NCBI GenBank assembly: GCA_028681035.1 | Contig: JAQUJJ010000071.1 | Coordinates: 1 to 17,867, forward strand | Direction: 5' to 3' | DNA from: Candidatus Cloacimonadota bacterium | GTDB lineage: Bacteria > Cloacimonadota > Cloacimonadia > Cloacimonadales > Cloacimonadaceae | Length of the DNA stretch: 17,867 nt | In this document: piece after piece, positions 8,124-15,462 of the stretch | Layout: each line of letters starts with the position of its first letter | Numbering within the stretch: position 1 is the stretch's first letter | Notes under the pieces: generated by a model | What the model was told of the DNA's origin: nothing | The model's database searches: none | What the model saw: only the letters and a program-made list of their open reading frames with translations | Position numbers and translations under genes: made by a program

Positions 8124-9398
8124 TTACTGTATCAATCGATCAATACTCTTCTGCCCGCACTCATAGGTAATGGAATGATCTGTGGTGATTCTATCTATCA
8201 CAGCCCGAGAAGCTTGATCAGGATGTCCATAACGATTTCCGTTTGAGCAAGATGTAAATGCATGGTCAGGATTGTATCTATTTAAAAAGTTTATATTATG
8301 TCCAGTATTGCTGCAGTGATGCGTGACCTTGTAGTATTTTGTAAGGTTATGTATTGTATTGTAGCTGCTCCTCAGAAACTCATCAATCTGATCCCAACTT
8401 GCATCTCCTGGCAGAAGAAGATGAGATTTCTCAGTTACCATATCCATTATTATTCCATGATGATTTTGGTCAATTGAGTTAGCTTTATTAGCCAGATTGC
8501 TTGCATTAACCAACCTAAAACCAAAACCACTTTTTCCGATGGATTCTATACCTCTGAGCTCGTAGAGAATGTTTCTGTCACTCGCTTCTCTTAGCACTTT
8601 AAGAGCAGTCAATGTCTTACCGACTGGCGTGTGGCTAAAGATAACGGTTTTGATTGGTGTAGCTTTTATTATACTGAGAGCACTCCTGATGTGATCATAG
8701 TGTAAATGGGAAATTATGAATCTCTCTATTGCGAATCCGGGATACTCTCGATTAAGCCAATCCAAAAACTCCGTAACACAAATCACATGCTGATAATCCT
8801 TCGTCGGCATATACGCATCAATAAGCCAGATTCTATTTCCTGGGAACCTAAGAACTATTGTGTCCCCTTGCCCTACGTTCATTACGTGAAGATTGATTAT
8901 TGGATTCTTAAGAAACTCAAGGTCAGACATCAGTTCTGATTCTGGAATCACTTTATCCCTAGCCATCTTGAGTATTTCTTTGTATTCTTGGTCGATAGCT
9001 TCCTCAATTTCATGATTACGCTTGACTGCTGTTTGTGTGTTTTCTTCTAAAAACCAGATATTCTGAGTTTGGGTATTATTTGCATATTTGAACTCTCTTT
9101 TAAGCTCAGGATGATTCCAATCTACCTGAAAAGCTCTTCCACTGCTTATCAATCCTTTATCCTCAGAAACGAGACCCGTAAGACTGACTTGGTTCTTATC
9201 TGCTAATAAATATCTCACAGGTATTCGAACCTGATCATCGATGTTAATGAGTCTGACCCAATATCCATTTTCGCTCAGTTTCTTATCCAACCCTGATTTC
9301 ACACTTACTGGGAATACATCATCTACTATCCAAGTATCTTGCCAGGATTGAACACCACTGTTTTCCATTATAGTCTTATTATAACTATCTACTGCCAT
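8124..9398 (-). CDS. ComEC-like metallo-beta-lactamase-fold hydrolase
   Basis: Soluble protein of 424 aa with an MBL-fold hydrolase domain of the ComEC/Rec2 type and no membrane segments. Visible motifs are VGQGDT (175-180), HLHYDH (H231, H233, D235, H236; di-metal site), LPGDAS (D332), THHCS (H360, H361) and YGHPD (390-394). All expected metal ligands are present, so it is probably active, perhaps as a phosphodiesterase or nuclease. Residues 1-165 form a separate domain I do not recognise, linked by a Glu/Lys-rich helix (about 125-150). It lies 10 nt downstream of the repressor stop, with a GAGG overlapping that stop, so it is co-expressed with the repressor when the element is quiescent. 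Element 2 has no gene here, so this is cargo of element 1. By analogy with prophage lysogenic-conversion genes it could be an exclusion or defence factor; that is inference. Confidence 0.8.
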   Translation of the reverse strand: MAVDSYNKTIMENSGVQSWQDTWIVDDVFPVSVKSGLDKKLSENGYWVRLINIDDQVRIPVRYLLADKNQVSLTGLVSEDKGLISSGRAFQVDWNHPELKREFKYANNTQTQNIWFLEENTQTAVKRNHEIEEAIDQEYKEILKMARDKVIPESELMSDLEFLKNPIINLHVMNVGQGDTIVLRFPGNRIWLIDAYMPTKDYQHVICVTEFLDWLNREYPGFAIERFIISHLHYDHIRSALSIIKATPIKTVIFSHTPVGKTLTALKVLREASDRNILYELRGIESIGKSGFGFRLVNASNLANKANSIDQNHHGIIMDMVTEKSHLLLPGDASWDQIDEFLRSSYNTIHNLTKYYKVTHHCSNTGHNINFLNRYNPDHAFTSCSNGNRYGHPDQASRAVIDRITTDHSITYECGQKSIDRLIQ

Positions 9399-9408
9399 TT
9401 GTTTATCC

Positions 9409-10137
9409 TCATCCCATCCTCAGCTGCATAACCATCGTCCCAATCAGCGATAGATCATCCCCCTGCATGGAATCTACTACCTGTACACGATATTCCGCAT
9501 TGAAGGGATGCAGTAACACCTGCTGCCTCTGGTGGTCGAATTGGATACGTTTCAGGGTAATGCCATCATTGACTCTCACGGCACAGACAGCCCCATCGGT
9601 ATTAATCCAGTCGTCCTTTCTTTGGATAACTACGATATCATTATTCATGATCTGCGGCTCCATGCTATGTCCATTTACCCGGAAAACCATATAGTTATCG
9701 ATCTTGTCTTTCAGGTAAATCCGCGGTAATTCCACAAAATTATCAAGTTCAAAATTCTCTGCAACTTTCGCCGGCATTCCGGCAGAAATTTCGGCCAGTA
9801 TCGGAAGCAAGATTGTACGGCTGTAAGTTCCATCAGCGGAATCAGATAGCTTGCCCTTGGCAGAGACCACCTCGACCTTCCGCTTAGGGTTGGACTCCGG
9901 TTTTACATCCCAGGGGGCACTCACATACATCCCACCCTCACCACTCAGGAGCCAATTCAAGTTCACTTTTAGTTGGGTCAATTTGGTGAGAAATTCAGGG
10001 TCTGGAGACCTCTTATTGTTGATATATCTGCTCATGGAATTCAGCGAAATACCATTTTCTTTGGCAAATGTAGCATGTGTCTTGTTTAATGATCTGACCA
10101 GCATTTTGAGCCGATCACCGACTGTGGTTGCTGCCAT
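9409..10137 (-). CDS. LexA/CI-type self-cleaving repressor of element 1
   Basis: Protein of 242 aa. The N-terminal XRE-type HTH spans about residues 5-65 and ends in the prophage-repressor signature NWLLSGEGG. The C-terminal S24 (LexA-type) peptidase domain has the scissile A119-G120 in AEISAGMP, nucleophile S158 in NGHSMEP and K196 in ITLKR. It should repress the divergent transposase operon and be cleaved in the presence of RecA filaments. I chose ATG 10137 because GGGAG lies 5 nt upstream and the homologous repressor of element 2 begins at the same place; the in-frame ATG at 10233 would add 32 residues lying over the putative operator and promoter. The MBL gene follows in the same operon. 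All catalytic residues are intact. Confidence 0.9.
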   Translation of the reverse strand: MAATTVGDRLKMLVRSLNKTHATFAKENGISLNSMSRYINNKRSPDPEFLTKLTQLKVNLNWLLSGEGGMYVSAPWDVKPESNPKRKVEVVSAKGKLSDSADGTYSRTILLPILAEISAGMPAKVAENFELDNFVELPRIYLKDKIDNYMVFRVNGHSMEPQIMNNDIVVIQRKDDWINTDGAVCAVRVNDGITLKRIQFDHQRQQVLLHPFNAEYRVQVVDSMQGDDLSLIGTMVMQLRMG

Positions 10138-10163
10138 ATTCACTCCCAATGGCAATTTTAGGC

Positions 10164-10190
10164 TTGACCGATACCCGTTTGGGTTATAAT
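10164..10190 (+). promoter_or_regulatory. Putative early promoter with embedded operator, element 1
   Basis: TTGACC (10164-10169), 15 nt, then TATAAT (10185-10190), pointing to the HTH-transposase operon. The spacer and -10 hold the quasi-palindrome ATACCCGTTTGGGTTAT (10171-10187). The corresponding stretch in element 2 (15402-15430) has TTGACA followed by ATAACCGTGTGGGTAT. The repressor start is at 10137, so binding here could shut off the rightward operon and affect the repressor's own transcription. The promoter is predicted by eye; the repressor binding is inferred. Confidence 0.5.
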
Positions 10191-10224
10191 CTACACCTGT
10201 GGACAATGATACTGGCCTAATCAG

Positions 10225-10343
10225 ATAGGTCAAGACATTTTTATAGAGTGAGTTTTAGCGGCGGATTAATTCCGGCGAAGTTGAACACCTTGGGAAACTT
10301 TCCAGCCTTCGGGCAGAAAGGACTTCCCAAGATGTCGCAGTGG
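10225..10343 (+). promoter_or_regulatory. Conserved untranslated leader block, element 1
   Basis: Shared with 15463-15569 in element 2 although neither is coding. Common strings are GTCAAGAC, GTTTTAGCGGCGGATT, TTCCGGCG and GCAGAAAGGACTTCCCAAG. It lies between the early promoter and the start of the HTH gene, in the place of the Mu operator/enhancer (IAS) region. It may bind the repressor, the HTH protein or the transposase, or form RNA structure. An SD-like AAAGGA precedes a tiny ATG frame (MSQWF, 10331-10348) that is not conserved in element 2. Confidence 0.45.
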
Positions 10344-10381
10344 TTTTAAGTAGCTCCCATATATACAGTTAAGGAGATACC

Positions 10382-10981
10382 ATGAAAACTAAGACAAAGA
10401 TGCCCAAACGGACACAGCACTGTGACACGGAAAAGGCTAAGCACTGTGACACATTTGCTACCCTTGGAGAGTTCAAACCCGATAATGCACCGCTAACGCT
10501 TTTGGCAAAGGACTTGAGCACCTGTCGCACTGCTTCGGGCACTGTGACAAGCACCAGTTCTTGCCGATTATCAGGAATTGAGGTAGGCACTGTGACAGAT
10601 GATTGTGTCACAGTGCTCATCCAGAAGAGTAATGAAGAATACCGTGGGATAGTAATGACAAAGAGAATTGAAGCAGTCTGGCTTACCATCGAAAGAATGG
10701 CAGAATTGAAAAGCTGTTCTAATCGCACCGTCTGGCGTTATATTGATAAGCATAAGATGCTAACAGTGAAACGCCAAGTACAGATCGGCTCTGCCAAGGT
10801 TATCAAGACCTTCGTATTACCCGATCCGGAGACACTGATGCTGGAGTTTTCCGATAGTAGAGCCAAAAGCCTGAAACCAGATAACTATCTGGAAACGACT
10901 ATCCCGGTAGGTAAGCGACTGGTGAAGAGCATGCTCGTATGCTGCTATACCACAAACGTAGGTACTAAGGAGAGGGTATGA
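10382..10981 (+). CDS. Small HTH protein in Mu ner position, element 1
   Basis: Predicted DNA-binding protein of 199 aa. The conserved part starts at M92 (nt 10655): AVWLTIERMAELKSCSNRTV is a Mu-type helix-turn-helix resembling the N-terminal DNA-binding domain of MuA-like transposases, followed by a KTFVLPDPE strand and a variable C-terminus. Residues 1-91 share no protein similarity with the element 2 homologue; they are the translation of the CACTGTGACA site cluster (HCDT, TVT). AAGGAG lies 7 nt upstream of ATG 10382, so I keep the long form, but ATG 10655 (108 aa) is a real alternative. The stop overlaps the transposase start in ATGA, implying translational coupling. It may act with the transposase as a detached end- or enhancer-binding domain, or as a Ner-like regulator. 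Confidence 0.7.
   Translation: MKTKTKMPKRTQHCDTEKAKHCDTFATLGEFKPDNAPLTLLAKDLSTCRTASGTVTSTSSCRLSGIEVGTVTDDCVTVLIQKSNEEYRGIVMTKRIEAVWLTIERMAELKSCSNRTVWRYIDKHKMLTVKRQVQIGSAKVIKTFVLPDPETLMLEFSDSRAKSLKPDNYLETTIPVGKRLVKSMLVCCYTTNVGTKERV
10418..10615. repeat. CACTGTGACA site cluster, element 1
   Basis: Four direct copies of the 10-mer CACTGTGACA (10418-10427, 10442-10451, 10540-10549, 10588-10597) and one inverted copy TGTCACAGTG (10606-10615). They fall in two different codon phases of the HTH frame (read as HCDT and as TVT), so the constraint is on DNA rather than protein. The same 10-mer occurs in the left end at 7802-7811. Probable binding sites for the transposase or the HTH protein, comparable in position to the Mu enhancer. 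Confidence 0.75.
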
Positions 10982-13050
10982 AAGACTATGAATTGAATCT
11001 GGATGAGTATCGCCAATTCTATAAGGACCTGATGAATCAGGATAGCGATATCGATAACTCAAGCTCCGGAAACCTTACTGCAGATAGTTTATCGGATGAT
11101 AGCGATGCTTTGCCTCATGAGATAACAGTAGCAGAAGCAGAGACTTCTCCTGTAATCGCTTTCAATGCACGCATGCAGAATAGACACCTTGATCTGAAAC
11201 CAAAGCAGCATGTCCCTCATAAACAGACTCAGGAAGCGATGCTGATGGCATCCTTCTGCCAGATTGCTTTGGATCGGCTTGAAGAGAGCGACTCAAAGAT
11301 TGAGGAATGGAAATGTATCGCCCAGGATTACAATAAGAAGCTACTGTTACCGGAGCTGTATGCTGTGCGAGGTAAGCGAGACGAACGATCGCTGCGACGC
11401 TGGGTACAAAACTTCCATGCCAACGATCAGGATATGTATGCACTGGTGAGAAAGACAGATCCTAATGGTAAAACCAGAAAGGTTACTTACTTTGAACAGA
11501 ACTACCTGATCAACTTACTGCTCAATCCCAATCAGGTCAAGATCGGCTCTGCCATCTCCATCCTCAAAGGTTATGCTCGCTTGGGAATGTGTGAATCTCC
11601 CACTGATGAGCGAACCCTGAGACGCTTCTGTGATGAGTGGCTGCGAGACAACCCCGCGATCAGTAATCAAGCCAGAAAAGGCAGTAAGTATGTCGCTGAG
11701 CATATTATCAAGACGATGCAGAGAGATAGTTCACTGCTGAAGGTTGGCGATGTCTGGGTAGCGGATGGTCATAACATGGCATTCGACATTATCAATCCTC
11801 AAACCGGAAGAGCACAGCGGATGACCATGATCATGGTATTTGACTGGGCTAGCAGATACCCGGTTGGAGCGAGTCTGGCACTTACTGAAGATAGTCATCA
11901 TATCCAGGCAGCCTTCCGCAATGGCTTTCTGAATTGGGGTGCACTGCCCAAGTATGTCTATCTGGATAATGGCAAGGCATTCAAGAGTAAACTCTTTCAT
12001 GAGAAGTGGGAAAATCACAATCTGGAGACAGAATTGGGCGGTATCTTCCCCCGCTTGAAGATCGAAGCTTCCTTTGCCGAAAGCTATAATGCCAAAGCCA
12101 AGGTGATCGAGAGATTCTTCAAGACCTTCCAAGATCAGTTTGAGAGATTCATCTCATCCTTCCGAGGTTCGTGCATAGCCGATAAACCTGCCACTCTCCT
12201 ACGTAATGAAAAGTGGGCAAAGGCTCTGTTTGAAAGCAAGCCTCCTACGATCAATGAAGCCATGCAAATGATCTCCTTCTACATCCGCTATATCTATGGT
12301 GAAGCACCGCATAGTGGACTGGATAAGAAAACGCCCTGGCAGGTATTCAATTCGGCACCTCTGCCAGCGGATAGGTTAGTAGAACCAGCAGAGCTGAACT
12401 TCATGATGCTGGCTATGATCCGCAAGAAAATCCGCAACGAAGGGATACGCTTCAATAAGCTCTACTATTGGGATACTGCCCTGGTGGATTACATCGGTAA
12501 AGACGTGGTGATTAGATATGATTATGCGGATGCTCGCTGGATACTGGTCTATGATCTGCAAGATCGCTTCATCTGCCAGGCAGAGCTGCGCAGAGCACAA
12601 CATCCCTTTATCAAGCTGGATAAAGACAACCCGATCTCGCATAGCTATTTGAATAAGGAGCATAAGCAGATCCTCAAATTGCGTAGGCAAACCGAGCAGA
12701 AAGCCAAGTATGTGGTGAAGAATACGCAACGAGTGGTGGATGCCTTCCTCAAGCCGATGACGGCATTACCGGATTGCAGTTCTATCTTCATTCAAGCACC
12801 TATGATAGAGGCACCAAATACCGATGCTGAGGACTTTATGCAAGCTCTGGAACGGCAAGTAATCAAAAACCTGCCACCGCTTCCTGATATCACAAATGAT
12901 AACAAAGTAACAGTACAGCTTAGTGCAGCAGATCAGAAACCGGAAGAGACCACTGTCCAGCATCCCGACATGGATGAACTTGACTATGAAGAGATCAAAC
13001 CCAGACAAAAGAGCTTCGAAGAGATGCTCAGATTTATTGGAATCAAATAA
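10978..13050 (+). CDS. Mu/TnsB-like DDE transposase, element 1
   Basis: Protein of 690 aa of the MuA/TnsB/TniA retroviral-integrase-fold family, which cuts and joins element ends. An N-terminal acidic tail (1-60) is followed by helical DNA-binding regions (about 85-250; for example RSLRRWVQNF and ERTLRRFCDEW). The rve core (about 255-400) has the acidic triad D263 (VADGH), D330 (YLDNGKAF) and E378 (KVIERF). A Mu-type beta-barrel follows (about 480-550), then a Lys/Gln-rich helix and a C-terminal tail that in MuA contacts MuB. The terminal HTH domain usual in MuA-like proteins appears to be encoded by the preceding gene. ATG 10978 has AAGGAGAGG just upstream and overlaps the HTH stop as ATGA. 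The ATPase follows after 11 nt. The triad is intact, so the enzyme is probably active. Confidence 0.92.
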   Translation: MKDYELNLDEYRQFYKDLMNQDSDIDNSSSGNLTADSLSDDSDALPHEITVAEAETSPVIAFNARMQNRHLDLKPKQHVPHKQTQEAMLMASFCQIALDRLEESDSKIEEWKCIAQDYNKKLLLPELYAVRGKRDERSLRRWVQNFHANDQDMYALVRKTDPNGKTRKVTYFEQNYLINLLLNPNQVKIGSAISILKGYARLGMCESPTDERTLRRFCDEWLRDNPAISNQARKGSKYVAEHIIKTMQRDSSLLKVGDVWVADGHNMAFDIINPQTGRAQRMTMIMVFDWASRYPVGASLALTEDSHHIQAAFRNGFLNWGALPKYVYLDNGKAFKSKLFHEKWENHNLETELGGIFPRLKIEASFAESYNAKAKVIERFFKTFQDQFERFISSFRGSCIADKPATLLRNEKWAKALFESKPPTINEAMQMISFYIRYIYGEAPHSGLDKKTPWQVFNSAPLPADRLVEPAELNFMMLAMIRKKIRNEGIRFNKLYYWDTALVDYIGKDVVIRYDYADARWILVYDLQDRFICQAELRRAQHPFIKLDKDNPISHSYLNKEHKQILKLRRQTEQKAKYVVKNTQRVVDAFLKPMTALPDCSSIFIQAPMIEAPNTDAEDFMQALERQVIKNLPPLPDITNDNKVTVQLSAADQKPEETTVQHPDMDELDYEEIKPRQKSFEEMLRFIGIK

Positions 13051-13061
13051 GGAGAATACAG

Positions 13062-13805
13062 ATGAAACAAGGAAAGCTCGTAAAAACACGTAATGTGGTG
13101 GAAGCTGACGAAGCCATTAATCTGCTTGTAAATCGCCCAAAAGGCGAGATGGTGGGTCTTGGATTGCTCTATGGTAAACCTGGCTTAGGTAAGACAACTT
13201 ATGCCAGCAGGGTTGCTCTGTTGCGTAACTACGTATATCTGCGTTTGGAAGCTACCAGCACACCCAAGTCCTTTGTCTTGCAACTGATCAATGGCTTATA
13301 CAATTACTTGAATCTGCAATATCCTCCCCAAACCGGGACTACCAATGCCATCTTCAGGAAGTGCATGGATATCATCGAGGCACATGAGGATATTGTGATC
13401 ATTGTAGATGAGATAGATTATGCCTTCAAGCAACCCCCGCTACTGGGCACGATCAGGGATATCGTGGATGAGACTCTGGCAATCGTGATCCTGGTGGGAA
13501 TGCAGAATGCTAGGGATCGTCTGGCTCAGATCAATGAATACTACTTCGATAGGTGCAACTCATTCTATCAGTTCGAAGCTGCAAGTCTCAAGGACATCTC
13601 TATGGTAGCCAAGGAAATAATGGAAACACAAGTGAGCCAGGAACAGATCAATACCATCTACTTCAATAGCGGTGGCAATCTGCGCAAAGCCATGAAGATG
13701 CTACATCTGCTGGAAACCAATCTGAAGGCAAACCCAGATTACAGTTTGAACAATCCGGAAACAAGGAAAGCACCATGCTCAGCAACAGTTTTATCACCAA
13801 TCTGA
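13062..13805 (+). CDS. MuB/TniB-like AAA+ transposition ATPase, element 1
   Basis: Protein of 247 aa of the MuB/TniB/TnsC AAA+ group, which captures target DNA, activates the transposase and confers target immunity. Walker A is GKPGLGKTT (38-46), Walker B is IVIIVDEID (111-119), and a sensor-like ILVGMQNA follows (143-150). DRCNSFYQFEA (about 163-173) fits the region before the C-terminal lid. It is shorter than MuB (312 aa) and lacks an obvious N-terminal HTH. AAGGAG lies 7 nt upstream of ATG 13062. The 3' end overlaps the next gene by 31 bp, so the last residues may matter less than operon packing. Position after the transposase and motifs agree; the call is firm to the family level. Confidence 0.9.
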   Translation: MKQGKLVKTRNVVEADEAINLLVNRPKGEMVGLGLLYGKPGLGKTTYASRVALLRNYVYLRLEATSTPKSFVLQLINGLYNYLNLQYPPQTGTTNAIFRKCMDIIEAHEDIVIIVDEIDYAFKQPPLLGTIRDIVDETLAIVILVGMQNARDRLAQINEYYFDRCNSFYQFEAASLKDISMVAKEIMETQVSQEQINTIYFNSGGNLRKAMKMLHLLETNLKANPDYSLNNPETRKAPCSATVLSPI

Positions 13806-14302
13806 TCTCCAGCTTCAATCAGCCCTTTACGCCCATGATGCTTGCCAATATGACCGAGAGCGATCAGGACGAAGTGGAAGCCATTTTGGATGAGCTACTC
13901 AAGGAAGAGAAGATCAAATGCATCTCGCAGAGCAGCAATGTGTATGTACGAGCCAATCGCTACTCTACTGGCATCAGCATAGACCCAAACTGCAAATGGA
14001 GATACGATTTCGATACAGCCAACAAGCTGCTGGACTTGATCGAAAGAAAGAGCTATCCCTCAATACGGGAACTATCCATAGATTTCGGCAAGAGTAGGCA
14101 ACTGGTATTTGTATATCTGGAAGCTCTAGCTTCGATCAGCATCATCGGGATCAATCCGCATGGCTACTACATCAAGACCAGGCTTGGGATCGAATACCTC
14201 GGACAGCATATCCAGCCTGGCATCTTGGGGACATTGAGACAATACTCCGGGATGGGTTACCTACATGTAATGAAGTTACGCAGGAAGTATCGGATAATGT
14301 AG
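13775..14302 (+). CDS. Winged-helix-like protein of element 1, probably frameshifted
   Basis: As read, 175 aa, with no homologue I can name. Residues 1-70 and 80-150 each look like helix-turn-helix/winged-helix units (for example SIRELSIDFGKSRQLVFVYLEAL), so it may bind DNA. Its place after the ATPase is that of target-site or accessory transposition factors such as TniQ/TnsD, but no TniQ zinc motifs are present. The last ~24 residues look non-native. Adding one G to the GGGG run at 14227-14230 lets the frame continue as LGDIETILRDGLPTCNEV to TAG at 14416-14418, giving about 214 aa. So either a one-base deletion, a sequencing error, or -1 frameshifting on GGGG. The start ATG has AAGGAAAG upstream and overlaps the ATPase gene. 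Confidence 0.6.
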   Translation: MLSNSFITNLISSFNQPFTPMMLANMTESDQDEVEAILDELLKEEKIKCISQSSNVYVRANRYSTGISIDPNCKWRYDFDTANKLLDLIERKSYPSIRELSIDFGKSRQLVFVYLEALASISIIGINPHGYYIKTRLGIEYLGQHIQPGILGTLRQYSGMGYLHVMKLRRKYRIM

Positions 14303-14418
14303 TCAGCATCAATAAAAGCGGTAAAATTGCGGTAGAGGAGAAATCTCTTCACAAATTGCAATTAGTAGCAGAACAAGAGTCACTCACCCTAGCAATTGTT
14401 ATCAATTCACTAAGTTAG
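14227..14418 (+). pseudogene. Out-of-frame 3' continuation of the winged-helix-like gene
   Basis: The -1 frame relative to 13775-14302 is open from 14098 to the TAG at 14416-14418, with no ATG of its own. The sequence reads like ordinary protein (EVTQEVSDNVVSINKSGKIA and onward), and its natural entry point is the GGGG run at 14227-14230. I treat it as the displaced C-terminus. It ends 18 nt before the candidate terminus of element 2. In the remaining bases up to 14436 no right end was seen. The 9-mer ACAAATTGC (about 14350) recurs inverted as GCAAATTGT (about 14430). Confidence 0.5.
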
Positions 14419-14435
14419 CTCCTTTCTATGCAAAT

Positions 14436-14632
14436 TGTAAAGAGTCACCCAAAACTGCAAATGGGCGTCGCTGTGACAAGTGGGGATAAAGGCTTATGGG
14501 GTGGTGATATATGACGGACTGGTTTTAGACTGTGTCACACCGACGTTTGGACTTTTATGGACGTTTTTGATCACCATTTCTGCAAATGGGCGCTGTTTTT
14601 AGACTGGTTTCAGATATTCTTGATTCTCAGCA
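14436..14632 (+). mobile_element. Element 2 left end (copy C)
   Basis: It starts TGTAAAGAGTCACCC, aligned with TGGTAAGAAGTGACACCCC of element 1. It contains TGTGACA (14472-14478) and TGTCACACCG (14533-14542), the latter being the element 2 version of the motif. The inner block GTTTGGACTTTTATGGACG and TTTTTAGACTGGTTTCAG matches 7877-7965. The block runs up to and over the stop codon of repressor 2, so there is no cargo gene here, unlike in element 1. Confidence 0.65.
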
Positions 14633-15373
14633 GTTTAGCTCGTTTCCGCAAAGCTGCAGTTGGACAGCGAGTGTGCCGATCAGAAAAACGTCGCTCGTCT
14701 GATCTCCGTCCAAGATAAGAGGTTTGAAGTCTAAATTGAGGGGTTCGAGTACCAGCGCAGACCTTTTGTGATCTAACTTTACCCGTTTAAGAGTGATGCC
14801 TCCATCCACTCTCACAGCACAGATCTTACCATTGGCAGTTTCCCAGTCTATCGTCTTGTGGATCAGGACTATATCGTCATTATTGATCTGCGGAGCCATG
14901 CTCTCGCCATTAACCAAAAAGGCCATGTAGTTGGATGCTCCCATCGGGATGTAACTATCTGGTATTTCAATCTGTTTACGTGATTCCCGATCATCGACTG
15001 CTTCTATGGGGGGTCCGGCGGAAATTTCCGCCAAGATTGGGAAGACTGCGGAGCGAATGTAAGTATCTCCATTTTCATCAATTAACAGATGCCTGCCACC
15101 CACAATCTGATATTTCTGATTACGCTTGATGCTATTGTCTTGCTCCCAGGGGCCGGGGATCAGCATAGGTCCTTCACCCTTCAAGACCCAGTTGAGATTG
15201 ACCTTTTCGTCTGCCAATTTGAGCAGGAAATCGGGATCGGGGAGGCGGGTATTGGTCTTGTATCTAATCACTGAGTTCTTAGAAACACCAAATTTTTCGG
15301 CAAACTCCCACTGCTTCATATTCATCGATTTCATAAGGGTTTGGATGCGGTCACCGATCGTCATAATATTCAT
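14627..15373 (-). CDS. LexA/CI-type self-cleaving repressor of element 2
   Basis: Protein of 248 aa, homologous along its length to the element 1 repressor. The XRE-type HTH (about residues 4-65) ends in NWVLKGEGP. The S24 peptidase domain has A119-G120 (AEISAGPP), S158 (NGESMAP) and K196 (ITLKR), at exactly the same residue numbers as in repressor 1. It is expected to repress the divergent HTH-transposase operon and to be inactivated by RecA-stimulated self-cleavage. ATG 15373 is preceded by AAGGGGG about 5 nt upstream; ATG at residue 4 is a weaker alternative. The HTH recognition region differs from repressor 1 (SKNSVIRYKT against SLNSMSRYIN), which would suit a different operator. Its 3' end overlaps the element's left-end block by a few bases. 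Confidence 0.9.
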   Translation of the reverse strand: MNIMTIGDRIQTLMKSMNMKQWEFAEKFGVSKNSVIRYKTNTRLPDPDFLLKLADEKVNLNWVLKGEGPMLIPGPWEQDNSIKRNQKYQIVGGRHLLIDENGDTYIRSAVFPILAEISAGPPIEAVDDRESRKQIEIPDSYIPMGASNYMAFLVNGESMAPQINNDDIVLIHKTIDWETANGKICAVRVDGGITLKRVKLDHKRSALVLEPLNLDFKPLILDGDQTSDVFLIGTLAVQLQLCGNELNC

Positions 15374-15401
15374 TATATCCCCCTTAGGGCGTTTATTCTC
15401 A

Positions 15402-15430
15402 TTGACAATAACCGTGTGGGTATCATTATG
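15402..15430 (+). promoter_or_regulatory. Putative early promoter with embedded operator, element 2
   Basis: TTGACA at 15402-15407 is followed at about 16-17 nt by ATTATG or CATTAT as a weak -10. Between them is ATAACCGTGTGGGTAT (15408-15423), a quasi-palindrome matching the element 1 version base for base at most positions. A short direct repeat of GTATC (at about 15420 and 15430) overlaps the -10. Rightward transcription of the HTH-transposase operon is inferred. Confidence 0.5.
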
Positions 15431-15462
15431 TATCCGTGCACAACGCTAAATAACCACGGCGT

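Larger units (their letters stand above)
7766..14435 (+). mobile_element. Element 1: Mu-like transposable element or prophage early region, interrupted
   Basis: Order: left end, metallo-beta-lactamase-fold cargo gene (leftward), LexA-like repressor (leftward), promoter/operator, small HTH gene, DDE transposase, MuB-like ATPase, and a fifth, frameshifted gene. This is the arrangement of the phage Mu early region (attL, c, ner, A, B). No inverted copy of the left end was found between the last gene and 14436, where element 2 begins, so the right end of element 1 is presumably beyond the window. No phage structural genes are visible, so transposon versus prophage is open. Confidence 0.6.

Noticed and set aside
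10138..10233. Longer start for repressor 1
   Set aside because: The added residues overlie the promoter/operator and are absent in repressor 2; ATG 10137 has its own GGGAG.
10418..10615. Repeats considered as a CRISPR array
   Set aside because: The repeat unit is only 10 bp, spacing is irregular (24, 98, 48 nt), orientation is mixed and there are no cas genes.
11731..12132. 133-codon minus-strand open frame inside the transposase
   Set aside because: It lies exactly over the catalytic core on the opposite strand and has no recognisable features.
14303..14435. Right end of element 1
   Set aside because: No inverted match to AGTGACACCCC or to the terminal block was found; the AGAGTCAC and CAAATTG repeats here are not convincing ends.
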